Shown here: positions 9,810-17,179 of the stretch, piece after piece
How the letters are laid out: every line of letters starts with the position of its first letter
Position numbering within the stretch: the first letter of the stretch is position 1
DNA from: Aquimarina sp. BL5
GTDB lineage: Bacteria; Bacteroidota; Bacteroidia; Flavobacteriales; Flavobacteriaceae
Assembly: GCF_003443675.1 (NCBI RefSeq)
Contig: NZ_CP031963.1
Span: 1,387,501 to 1,451,500 of the forward strand
Reading direction: 5' to 3'
Length of the DNA: 64,000 bases
Position numbers and translations under genes: made by a program
The notes under the pieces: model-generated
Told to the model about the DNA's origin: nothing
The model's input: only the letters and a program-made list of their open reading frames with translations
Database searches by the model: none

Positions 9810-9862
9810 TGCTAACGTTTACTATAAAATGCATTTCAATGCTCTTTTACAAAGTGTTGGCA
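9810..9862. repeat. attC-like imperfect palindrome
   Basis: A 53-bp element with end boxes TGCTAAC (9810-9816) and GTTGGCA (9856-9862), which are complementary with one G/T mismatch. Inner arms GTTTACTATAAAA and TTTTACAAAG are partly complementary, and the central GCATT..AATGC forms a hairpin. The architecture is that of an integron attC site, but the boxes deviate from the strict RYYYAAC/GTTRRRY consensus. It lies just 3' of the minus-strand gene at 9888. Confidence 0.5.
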
Positions 9863-9887
9863 GCAGTTTTTTATTCATTATTACAAA

Positions 9888-10298
9888 TTACGCACCCTTG
9901 CCAGTGTTTATAAATCTTGTGTTTTTCAAAATTTTATATTCACTCGGTAATTCTAAATTAGTTTTGTCTTCTATTAATAGTTCGATATTCTGATGCGCAA
10001 GTTTTTCAACAGGTTTATTAAACATCATAGCAATTAAGTAAAATATATAGCTATAAATTAGGACAGGAATGATCAATATAGATAATTGTAAAATCCCAAT
10101 TATTTTACTTCCTTCAAAAAATTGCCAAACAAAAGATACAATAAGAATTAACCCAGAAATATAGAATAAGTAAATTGAAAAATTTGTATTTGGTAATAAA
10201 TATTCATTTATAAGCAGGAAGAATGATATTCCAAAAATTAATATTGGAATCCACCATTTCTCGAGTAAATATTTTTTTAAAAGTTCTATTATTTTCAA
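9888..10298 (-). CDS. Small membrane protein of unknown function
   Basis: A 136-residue protein with three hydrophobic helices (about 14-30, 40-62 and 65-92) and a charged C-terminal tail of about 45 residues ending NTGKGA. No family recognised. The start is TTG, with an in-frame stop close upstream and no ATG available. It is a single-gene unit in the cassette-like accessory region, directly followed by an attC-like palindrome, which is the arrangement expected for a mobile gene cassette. Confidence 0.55.
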   Translation of the reverse strand: MKIIELLKKYLLEKWWIPILIFGISFFLLINEYLLPNTNFSIYLFYISGLILIVSFVWQFFEGSKIIGILQLSILIIPVLIYSYIFYLIAMMFNKPVEKLAHQNIELLIEDKTNLELPSEYKILKNTRFINTGKGA

Positions 10299-10974
10299 AT
10301 TTGTATGTTAAGTTCCTTAATTATTTATTTGACTCAAAAATGAGCTCTTTTTCATTCTTTCTATAATCTATATTCTAATTATGTTCTTTATTTGAATAAT
10401 CTAGTTCTTAAAAAATAACTATAATTAGAAGAACTGGTATTAGCGTTAAAAATGATGTTCTCAAAAAATTCTCCCATTAGTACTAAGATAGCGAATTCAT
10501 ACGCCTATAGTTAATAGGTTTATTGACTATAAGAGTTCTTTAAAATCAAATTATTACAGTTTAGCAAATAGAGAAAAAGGCTCTAATAATCGTGCATAAT
10601 CCTTAATATATATTATAGTAGATTTTAGCGCCTCTCTAAATTATTCTGAATATTCACAGAATCAGCAATACATTATACAGGTCTTTACTGTATATCGTTA
10701 TTTTATATCATCGTTTTATAATTCATACAGAAGCTTAATTATTTCTTTATTAATAATATCGGCATTCTCTTTTTTTGTAAAAATCGTTTGATGATTTCCA
10801 TCAATCAAAAATACAAGAATATATGGTACAAAGTCACAGATTTGAATGAGGCAGACAGGTTATTGGCACAGCACTTTACTTTTTGTTCATTATTCGGAGA
10901 GCTGGGGTCTTTACCGCCAACAAAAAAATCCAAGTCAACTAACTCGGATTTTTCTTTACGGTATGATCAAGTTT
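10299..10974. other. Long gene-poor region with possible gene remnant
   Basis: A 676-bp region. On the minus strand near 10717-10803 the sequence encodes a segment containing GNHQTIFTKKENADII followed by a stop. This resembles the C-terminal catalytic-His end of an alpha/beta hydrolase or thioesterase, but upstream codons do not continue the similarity. Otherwise it is AT-rich sequence with no supported gene. A terminator for the porin gene lies at its right edge. Confidence 0.35.
10924..10953 (-). terminator. Intrinsic terminator of the porin gene
   Basis: AAAAATCC and GGATTTTT form an 8-bp stem extended by AGT/ACT. Read on the minus strand, it is followed by a run of T. It lies 21 bp after the stop of the gene at 10975. 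Confidence 0.7.
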
Positions 10975-11538
10975 TCAGAAAATAAAATAACCAATTGATA
11001 ACTGAAATACTCCATTTTTATTTTTATCTGAAATACCATCTATATTATTGATATCAGTAAGTCCAAGATTATATCTTGCGCTAAAATAGAGCCCGTTATC
11101 AAGTTTATAACCTAAACCAAAATTCACTCCAAAATCTGTTGTTTTAAATAGATCCTTATTCGTATTAGTACCTCCTTTAGTGGAAAGTAGAAAACCAATT
11201 TGAGGCCCTGCTTCTAGACTCAATCCTTTGGTCACATAATATTTTAACATTAATGGAACATTCAAATAGTTGAGTGCTATAATACCCTCGGAATCAACAT
11301 CTGAGCCATATCCTTGTCCGGAATACATTAATTCTGGTTGAAAAGAAAATTTATCTGAAATTTTAACTTCAGCCATAACTCCCAGATTAAAATCTGTTGT
11401 CCAGCCGATTTCAGAGTTGTTCTCTCCTGTAAGTGTCGCGAAATTAAGACCTCCTTTTACTCCGAAATTAAGGTCTTGTGCATTAATATTCGATAATCCT
11501 AAAACTGTTACAATACCTATTAATACTACTTTTTTCAT
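10975..11538 (-). CDS. PorT-like outer-membrane beta-barrel protein
   Basis: A 187-residue protein. The signal peptide (about 1-20, ending NINAQ) is followed by eight or so amphipathic strands with Gly-rich turns, for example FGVKGGLNFATLTG, FSFQPELMYSGQGYG and GLSLEAGPQIGFLLS. It ends in a C-terminal aromatic residue (GYFIF), the usual outer-membrane barrel signature. This is the small porin-family/OMP_b-brl_2 type common in Bacteroidota. Ligand unknown. It is monocistronic with its own terminator. Confidence 0.85.
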   Translation of the reverse strand: MKKVVLIGIVTVLGLSNINAQDLNFGVKGGLNFATLTGENNSEIGWTTDFNLGVMAEVKISDKFSFQPELMYSGQGYGSDVDSEGIIALNYLNVPLMLKYYVTKGLSLEAGPQIGFLLSTKGGTNTNKDLFKTTDFGVNFGLGYKLDNGLYFSARYNLGLTDINNIDGISDKNKNGVFQLSIGYFIF

Positions 11539-11841
11539 AAATTAATGTTTTTTATTTATTCGTGTAAAAGTAGATTTCTAAAAAAATAAATAGGTGATTT
11601 TGAGATTAGAGAAGTATTAAAACAAAGGAATTTTACGAATTAGGACGTTTTTTAAGCTTTCTAAAGGCTCCCGCTACAACTAGTTTGTAACTAGTGCGTA
11701 CCACAAACAGGTAAAATCTTATTGGATATCTCTAGAAACTAAATCTGAACCCTTATCGTCTCATCGAGTGATTTTATCATTAGCGATAGCGGTACAAAAT
11801 AAAAGACAATAGTAGCAAACGAAAAAGTCTATATTTATCAT
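11539..11841. other. Intergenic region with two repeat fragments
   Basis: The 303 bp between the divergent porin and GIY-YIG genes. It contains a CTAGT-family fragment at about 11671-11700 and, from 11736, the left half-repeat of the GIY-YIG element. No other gene is seen. Confidence 0.6.
11671..11700. repeat. CTAGT-family repeat fragment
   Basis: CCGCTACAACTAGTTTG followed by TAACTAGTGCG contains the palindrome CTAGTTTGTAACTAG. This is related to the start of the long copy at 15656 (CTGCCGCTAGTTTGTA). Confidence 0.4.
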
Positions 11842-12135
11842 ATGAAATTATCCTATGTATATATTTTGAAATGTGCTGATGATTCTTACTATACTGGAGT
11901 GACTTCAAATTTTAAGCAACGATTACATCAGCATCAGTCTGGTTATTTTAAGGATTCTTATACCCACAATAGAAGACCCGTAGTATTGGTATATATCTGT
12001 GAATTTACAGATATCCAGTTAGCAATTGATACTGAAAAACAAATTAAGAAATGGTCAAGGACTAAAAAAGAGGCTTTGATTAATGGAGCGTATGACAAGT
12101 TACCTAATTTGGCCAAAAAGAAATTTCAACAATAA
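11842..12135 (+). CDS. GIY-YIG nuclease domain protein
   Basis: A 97-residue single-domain protein of the small UPF0213/YhbQ-like GIY-YIG type. It shows YVYILKC and YYTGVTSN (the GIY...YIG strands), FKQRLHQHQSG with the conserved Arg, and the C-terminal AIDTEKQIKKWSRTKK helix with the catalytic Glu and metal/DNA-contact Lys residues. All core residues appear intact, so it is likely an active DNA nickase or nuclease. It is flanked on both sides by halves of a repeat whose gene-less copies form a tandem array immediately downstream. This suggests the gene travels with, or acts on, that repeat. Confidence 0.88.
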   Translation: MKLSYVYILKCADDSYYTGVTSNFKQRLHQHQSGYFKDSYTHNRRPVVLVYICEFTDIQLAIDTEKQIKKWSRTKKEALINGAYDKLPNLAKKKFQQ

Positions 12136-12177
12136 AAGGATCTCGATACATTTTTCTTCCATTACATTTCAGAAAAA

Positions 12178-12235
12178 CACTCGATCTGACGGGCGTGTAA
12201 AAATTAAATCTGAACCTCTAACGTCTCATCGAGTG
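12178..12235. repeat. Inverted-end junction of the array, copy 1
   Basis: CACTCGAT at 12178-12185 and its reverse complement ATCGAGTG at 12228-12235 bound a 58-bp segment. The equivalent segment in copy 4 spans 12779-12836, where the right box marks the end of the array. Confidence 0.75.
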
Positions 12236-12859
12236 TTTTTATCATTAGCAATAGCGGTTGATAAAATTGTATCGAGATGCAACACAAGACGAAAAACCAA
12301 TAGGCAACCTGAAAAGATTTTAATAGTTCTGCTGGGTTTATAGAAGTACAATTTTTCTCCATTATCATTCCGAAAAAACACTCCATCCGACGGGCGTGTA
12401 AAAATTAGATCTGAACCTCTAACGTCTCATCGAGTGTTTTTATCATTAGCAATAGCGGTTGATAAAATTGTATCGAGATGCAACACAAGACGAAAAACCA
12501 ATAGGCAACCTGAAAAGATTTTAATAGTTCTGCTGGGTTTATAGAAGTACAATTTTTCTCCATTATCATTCCGAAAAAACACTCCATCCGACGGGCGTGT
12601 AAAAATTAAATCTGAACCTCTAACGTCTCATCGAGTGATTTTATCATTAGCAATAGCGGTTGATAAAATTGTATCGAGATGCAACACAAGACGAAAAATC
12701 AATAGGCAACATTAAAAGATTTCGATAGTTCTGCTGGGGTTATAGAAGTATAATTTTTCCATTATCATTCCGAAAAAACACTCGATCTGACGGGCGTGTA
12801 AAAATTAGATCTGAACCTCTAACGTCTCATCGAGTGAATTAGTTATTCTCAAATCCTTT

Positions 12860-13459
12860 TTAATATTCGTATTCTAACATACCTTCAATTTCTAATAATT
12901 CTTTTTCTTTATCAGGAAACATTAAAAAGAGTTTATCTAAAAGCTTTTTAGCCTCACGGCAATTTTGAAATTCACTTTGACATTCAAAACTATAGGATCT
13001 AACAAGTCTGTAATTGATATCATAGTTTTTTGGGAAAATTTCTTTTGCTTTTTTATAGTAAAAGATAGAATTACTCCATTTCCCTTTTTCGAACCACTGA
13101 TCCCCCTTATCTATTTGTAGTAAGAACTGTCTTTCTTGTTTTTTGAATTGTAAAGCTTGTGCATTCTCTTGAAGATTCTTTGAATCTATATTGTTTTGAT
13201 GGATTATACCAATAGCAAAATATGCAAAAACACTTGTTACCACTATTGCAATAGCAATAAGTACGCTATTTTCTTTTCGCCTATCCTTTATTATTTTTTT
13301 TCTTATTTGCAGTAGTTCTTCATCAGAAGCTTCTTTTAAACTTGATTTTCCTTCAGTGTCTTTTAAGTTTTGCTTTTCTAATAGTTTTTTAGGCTTAAGT
13401 AATTTTTTATTATTACCTAAGCTAGTTATAATCCCCGCAACACTTCTTCCCTCTAACAT
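12860..13459 (-). CDS. Single-pass membrane protein with TPR-like C-terminus
   Basis: A 199-residue protein. The charged N-terminal cytosolic part (about 1-64, rich in Lys/Leu) is followed by one membrane helix (about 66-86, VLIAIAIVVTSVFAYFAIGI). The C-terminal helical region has a TPR-like repeat (about 110-190: GDQWFEKGKWSNSIFYYKKA). No enzymatic motif is present. It may be an envelope scaffold. It lies directly right of the GIY-YIG repeat array, whose last inverted end is 24 bp past its stop codon. Confidence 0.6.
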   Translation of the reverse strand: MLEGRSVAGIITSLGNNKKLLKPKKLLEKQNLKDTEGKSSLKEASDEELLQIRKKIIKDRRKENSVLIAIAIVVTSVFAYFAIGIIHQNNIDSKNLQENAQALQFKKQERQFLLQIDKGDQWFEKGKWSNSIFYYKKAKEIFPKNYDINYRLVRSYSFECQSEFQNCREAKKLLDKLFLMFPDKEKELLEIEGMLEYEY

Positions 13460-13766
13460 TTTTAACTATTTACTGATAATTAGATCTAAACAATTGCATA
13501 GGTCCCTACTAATATGTAGATCCAAAATTAAATTTGTTACAATCGTCCAAGGAAAAAACAACCGTAATACAAAAAATTATGGTTGTTATATATGTTATTA
13601 CTTGTAATTGACACTAGTCATACTTGTGTGTCTTGGGCGGAGACTAGCGGTAGCGAGGGAACTTTAAAAAAGTAACCTTAAAAACAATCCTGTCAAACAA
13701 GATTAATTACTCTTTTATCTACTTTCTTATAGTATCCTAAGAGTAACTGGCTAATTTTATTTTCTT
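13460..13766. other. Intergenic region with hairpin and dispersed repeat
   Basis: A 307-bp stretch that holds a hairpin around 13557-13590 (AACAACC...GGTTGTT) and the dispersed repeat at 13610-13653. No gene seen. Confidence 0.6.
13610..13653. repeat. Dispersed CTAGTC/GACTAG palindromic repeat, copy 2
   Basis: It starts GACACTAGTCATACTTGTG and ends GGAGACTAGCGGTAG. CACTAGTC and GACTAGCG are near-complementary ends. It is nearly identical in plan to the copies at 3409 and 14431 and lies downstream of the minus-strand gene at 13767. Confidence 0.7.
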
Positions 13767-14213
13767 TTAAAAAGTGACGTCTAAATCTCCAGAAACCAGA
13801 TTAATATGGCAACAATCCGTACTAACGGTATAGGTACTACTAATGACTTCCTGGTTATTGATGAATCCTTTAAATCGAATTTGTCGTTCTTGGTTTACAC
13901 CTAGACTATTATCATTTACTAAGGGATATTGTCCTTGTTGTTTTGATGACACGATCTCAGATGAAGAAAGTGATATCGTCATTTCTGTTCCATTTTGGAT
14001 ATTGATTACTTCAAAAGAATCTAAGGCAATAGGGTTTTGATTTTGATCTTTTACAGATACTATAATGTTTCTAAATTCTAAAGTACAGACTGTATTTTCA
14101 CAATCTGAATTAGAATCATCATCATTTTCATTATCGTTATCATTACAAGATATTTGAGCTATTGTTAAAATTAGCAATAGTACTGCTACAAGTGGTTTGA
14201 GTGATGAAGTCAT
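13767..14213 (-). CDS. Small lipoprotein of unknown function
   Basis: A 148-residue protein when started at the ATG directly before the signal peptide. The longer frame adds 24 non-signal-like residues from an ATG at 14285. The signal sequence ends AQISC (lipobox), followed by an acidic Asn/Asp linker (NDNDNENDDDSNSDC) typical of surface-exposed Bacteroidota lipoproteins. The remainder is beta-rich and contains four Cys (CENTVC and TDCCHI), possibly two disulfides. No family recognised. Confidence 0.65.
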   Translation of the reverse strand: MTSSLKPLVAVLLLILTIAQISCNDNDNENDDDSNSDCENTVCTLEFRNIIVSVKDQNQNPIALDSFEVINIQNGTEMTISLSSSEIVSSKQQGQYPLVNDNSLGVNQERQIRFKGFINNQEVISSTYTVSTDCCHINLVSGDLDVTF

Positions 14214-14350
14214 GATTTTATAGTTTATACTATCAAGATGTAAAAAAAGCTGTTTGGTTGCGTTAAAATTGTTAGAAGAAGTCATGTTTTTTCATGCGCT
14301 CTATTTCAATAAGATCTCTAAAAGATCGTAATTATTCGTTTTCATTCTTT

Positions 14351-14390
14351 GCCTGCTAACACTTAGTTTACAACTAGTCTAACTTGTAAC
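14351..14390. repeat. Degenerate CTAGT-family fragment
   Basis: GCCTGCTAACACTTAG followed by TTTACAACTAGTC shows the same motif order as the fragment at 11671. It lies 38 bp before the copy at 14431 and may form its left arm. Confidence 0.35.
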
Positions 14391-14430
14391 TTTATACACA
14401 CATCAATCTTTTATATATTTTGTTAGGTAT

Positions 14431-14475
14431 CACCGCTAGTCATATTTGTCCATCTCGGGCGGAGATTAGCAGTAA
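14431..14475. repeat. Dispersed CTAGTC/GATTAG palindromic repeat, copy 3
   Basis: CACCGCTAGTC at the left and GATTAGCAGTAAC at the right surround CATCTCGGGCGGA. It lies 4 bp from the stop codon of the alpha/beta hydrolase gene. It is preceded by GTTAGGT, which is similar to a cassette R box. Confidence 0.7.
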
Positions 14476-14479
14476 CATA

Positions 14480-15526
14480 TTATCTTTTATATAACCAATC
14501 TTCAATCGCATCAAGAAAACTATTGCATCTTTTGTAAGGTAGTTTGTTGTCTTGGAACTCATAGAATCCTCCGGTCTGGCATTCGAAAATATTATGATTA
14601 CAATTTGGGAATGATTTTATGATCAAGTCTGTATTCTTTCCCATTGTGTTTTCATATAATAATTTGGTTTTTTTCCAATCTACGTTCATATCAGTTTCTC
14701 CAAATAATGCTAGAACCGGAGTTTTTACATTCGATAAGATCTCATCAAAATCTTTGATGTACACCGGCAAACCTGTTTCTTCATCGAGCTCTTCTTTCAT
14801 AAGAGGTACTTGAAAACCAACATATGCCCCTTTATTCATCGCTCCCATATTCTCTTGAACAAATCGTAACCAAAATGCATTGTTTTGGAGTTCTTTGGTA
14901 GCATTCATATAGGTTTCGAAACTTTCACCAGAGTGAGCTATTTTGATTCCTTTTAGCCATTGATCAACAATTACGGTAATGGAATCTTTAGGCAGCCCTT
15001 TAATTCTTAGATTTTCTTCTAGAAGGTAGCCAAAGTTTTCTTTATCATCTACACCACTTACCGAAATCCAAAATGCAATCTCTTTGTATTCGTTTATGAC
15101 AATTGGATTTATCCAACCTGCCCTACTCCCTCCATATAAACCTATATTATTTGATCCTAGTATATGCTTTTCTTTAAGCATATGGATAGCTGCGATAGCC
15201 TCAGATGCGCTGTTATAAACGGATTGATTATAATTGAAGGTACCACCACTTTTTCCACATCCCATCTTATCCCACATATACGTGGCATATCCGGTTTTTG
15301 CGATTGTTTCTCTTATATCCAAATACCATTCTTGCGCAACAGCATTCGTTTTTCCTGATCCATGAATGATCAGCACTATTCCCTTAGGCTTTTGATCTTT
15401 CGGAAGATTTAATACCCCGTTTAAGGTTACTCCTTCAAACTTAAAATCTAAAATTTGTTTTTTGCTTTGTGCTTGTGAACTGATAACAATCAAGAACAAG
15501 ATTTTTATGATGACTATTTTTCTCAT
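14480..15526 (-). CDS. Secreted alpha/beta hydrolase
   Basis: A 348-residue protein with a signal peptide (MRKIVIIKILF...SQAQ) and an alpha/beta hydrolase fold of the dienelactone-hydrolase/S9-like kind. It shows an oxyanion region LIIHGSGKTN, nucleophile elbow GLYGGSRAGW, acid loop ALFGETDMNVDW and catalytic His in PNCNHNIF. All triad members are visible, so it is probably an active esterase or peptidase; substrate unknown. I use the ATG at 15526. A TTG seven codons upstream would put extra charged residues before the signal. The 3' end abuts a dispersed palindromic repeat. Confidence 0.83.
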   Translation of the reverse strand: MRKIVIIKILFLIVISSQAQSKKQILDFKFEGVTLNGVLNLPKDQKPKGIVLIIHGSGKTNAVAQEWYLDIRETIAKTGYATYMWDKMGCGKSGGTFNYNQSVYNSASEAIAAIHMLKEKHILGSNNIGLYGGSRAGWINPIVINEYKEIAFWISVSGVDDKENFGYLLEENLRIKGLPKDSITVIVDQWLKGIKIAHSGESFETYMNATKELQNNAFWLRFVQENMGAMNKGAYVGFQVPLMKEELDEETGLPVYIKDFDEILSNVKTPVLALFGETDMNVDWKKTKLLYENTMGKNTDLIIKSFPNCNHNIFECQTGGFYEFQDNKLPYKRCNSFLDAIEDWLYKR

Positions 15527-15655
15527 TTTTCTAGTAACACTTTTCAATTTGCCTCCAATCTTTAGATATCACTAATAATTTAACTTTTAGAGGGTTTACT
15601 AGTAAGGATACCTATATTTTAATAATGTTACAGTTATGGAAAGAATTACCTATAA

Positions 15656-15786
15656 CTGCCGCTAGTTTGTATTATAAATCTATGTTAGACATAGAAGTCA
15701 ACACTAGTTACAGACTAGTAAATTATTATTGTATTTGATCAATAGCTACGAAGTTGTAAATTTCGTAGAGCTGGGACTAGCAGTAG
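15656..15786. repeat. Long CTAGT-family palindromic element, copy 4
   Basis: A 131-bp element. CTGCCGCTAGT at the left and GACTAGCAGTAG at the right are inverted. Inner hairpins are CTACGAA...TTCGTAG and CACTAGTTACAGACTAG. It ends 6 bp before the stop codon of the gene at 15793, so like the other copies it immediately follows a minus-strand gene. Confidence 0.6.
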
Positions 15787-15792
15787 TTAATA

Positions 15793-16065
15793 TCAAGCCA
15801 ATAAAAAAATTGAAATAACTATAATTAAATTGATGAAGATTGAAAAGACATTTGTTTTTAGGTGTGAATAATAGTTTCTCAAATACTTTTTAAATAAAAA
15901 GTCAACAATCAAGAAAAAGAATGCAATAAAAATAAAGAAAACAGGGATTACAAATCCAACTGGTGGAGTATGACTTCCTCCTATTCCACATCTAAAAATC
16001 GAATAGATTGTAAAACATAACCCTAATAGATATATGAGGGGTTTAATTATTTTGTACGCATCCAT
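15793..16065 (-). CDS. Small membrane protein of unknown function
   Basis: A 90-residue protein with three hydrophobic helices (about 8-24, 34-56 and 72-89) separated by short basic loops (FLFKKYLRNYYSHLKT). No family recognised. It forms a single-gene unit with a palindromic repeat directly after its stop, and starts 54 bp from the stop of the next gene on the same strand. Confidence 0.5.
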   Translation of the reverse strand: MDAYKIIKPLIYLLGLCFTIYSIFRCGIGGSHTPPVGFVIPVFFIFIAFFFLIVDFLFKKYLRNYYSHLKTNVFSIFINLIIVISIFLLA

Positions 16066-16119
16066 TTCTTATTAATATCAACTAATATCTTACGTTTTAT
16101 ACACCTCGTTAGGCAATGT

Positions 16120-16998
16120 TTATTCGCTTAATTTTATCAAGTACTTACTATTTATAGTATTTCTTTCAACTTGATTCAAATTTTCATATTTCCTTTGAAA
16201 TTCATCAATACTCTTTTTGTCTTTAAACTTATTTACACTTTTCGTTATCTCATTTTGTATTTGAATGTATTTAGAAAAGCTTGTTTTTGGACTTGTTTTG
16301 AAGAAGAAAATTGAGTCATCATTATAATCACTTAGATAGTCAGAAATTTTATTAGATAACTGATTTATTTCGATAGCTTCAGAATTCCAATAAACATTGT
16401 TAGTGGAATCAATTAAAATATCAGCTCTATAAGGGTAATTATTTTTTTTATAAAGGACTTTTCCTTTTTTACTCCCATCATACACTGGAATTATATTGAA
16501 AAGTTTGTGTTTGAAGAAATCGTATTTAAAAGTGTCTTCATTAAAAATAGAATCAGTTGGTTGTGAAGTAAGGAAACTTAAAGTGCTTTCCTCGTTCAAT
16601 TGTAAAGAATTAGCTTTAATATAATTCAAATATTTACCCCAAAATCCCTTTTTAAAATCTTTATGAGTTGATATTTTATTTACACAATTCAATGCATCTT
16701 TGCCAAATTTTAGACCTTTAATGCTATCTAAAAAAGAATACCTCTGTTTCAAGTCAATAAAATCATAATTAGAGAACTCAAGTAAAAAATTCACATAACT
16801 ACTGGCTGTAGAATCTTTGAGTAGTTTGTTTTCTATTAATATTTTTTCATATTGTTTAAGATAATACCTTATTGATTTATTTTTTACTGTAAAATTTTGG
16901 GCATAACACTCATTATAAGTATCATAAATATTGGTTGTTTTATTCTTTTTTGAACAGCTAAATAAAATCAAAAATAGTATTGCGTAAAGTTTTTTCAT
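16120..16998 (-). CDS. Lipoprotein of unknown function
   Basis: A 292-residue protein. The short signal peptide has lipobox LFSC (Cys15), then a lysine-rich linker. The body is mostly helical with many Lys/Asn/Tyr, including KQRYSFLDSIKGLKFG. A central strand block contains YPYRADILIDSTNNVYWN. No known domain identified. The stop codon is followed within 5 bp by GTTAGGC on the plus strand, the classical attC end box, but its complementary mate is not evident. It is bounded upstream by the long attC-like palindrome at 17008-17136. Confidence 0.6.
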   Translation of the reverse strand: MKKLYAILFLILFSCSKKNKTTNIYDTYNECYAQNFTVKNKSIRYYLKQYEKILIENKLLKDSTASSYVNFLLEFSNYDFIDLKQRYSFLDSIKGLKFGKDALNCVNKISTHKDFKKGFWGKYLNYIKANSLQLNEESTLSFLTSQPTDSIFNEDTFKYDFFKHKLFNIIPVYDGSKKGKVLYKKNNYPYRADILIDSTNNVYWNSEAIEINQLSNKISDYLSDYNDDSIFFFKTSPKTSFSKYIQIQNEITKSVNKFKDKKSIDEFQRKYENLNQVERNTINSKYLIKLSE

Positions 16999-17007
16999 AA
17001 TTATAAG

Positions 17008-17136
17008 GACAACGTCTCGTATAAAAATAGTAACAGGTTTTGAAAGGCTTAACTTTCCGTTTAAGACCTACCGTAAATATATAAAAGCGACTTTGATTAA
17101 GCACCAAAGCCGCTTTTATTTTTATACATTGTTGGC
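17008..17136. repeat. Long attC-like imperfect palindrome
   Basis: A 129-bp element with outer boxes GACAACG (17008-17014) and GTTGGC (17131-17136). A perfect 11-bp inverted pair, GTATAAAAATA (17019-17029) and TATTTTTATAC (17117-17127), lies inside. An inner hairpin TAAAAGCGACTTTG / CAAAGCCGCTTTTA has one mismatch. Length and nested plan resemble long attC sites of chromosomal integrons. The hairpin could also terminate transcription of the oxidoreductase gene. Confidence 0.55.
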
Positions 17137-17179
17137 AAATCGTTATTTTTTCATTTAGCGTATTAATTGTCGTGCGTTA

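Larger units (their letters stand above)
11736..12836. repeat. GIY-YIG element with tandem gene-less repeat units
   Basis: A composite array. The left half-repeat A (11736-11800, AAATCTGAACCC...CATCGAGTGATTTTATCATTAGCGATAGCGG) precedes the GIY-YIG gene. The right half B (12140-12190, TCTCGATAC...CACTCGATCTGACGGGCGTG) follows it. Three further B-bounded units follow. The GACGGGCGTG core occurs at 12188, 12389, 12590 and 12789, giving periods of 201, 201 and 199 bp. Each junction carries CACTCGAT (CACTCCAT in two copies) and ATCGAGTG as inverted ends about 58 bp apart. The array order is A-gene-B-A-mid-B-A-mid-B-A-mid-B-A. Confidence 0.85.

Noticed and set aside
10788..10985. 65-codon plus-strand frame
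   Set aside because: It runs through the porin terminator and its residues show no recognisable pattern; probably chance.
12204..12587. Two identical 60-residue minus-strand ORFs in the repeat array
   Set aside because: They are a by-product of the 201-bp period, which is a multiple of three. The third unit has small deletions that break the frame, so there is no sign of coding selection.
12178..12836. Array of repeats resembling CRISPR
   Set aside because: Units are about 200 bp and almost identical along their whole length, with no unique spacers of 30-40 bp and no Cas genes.
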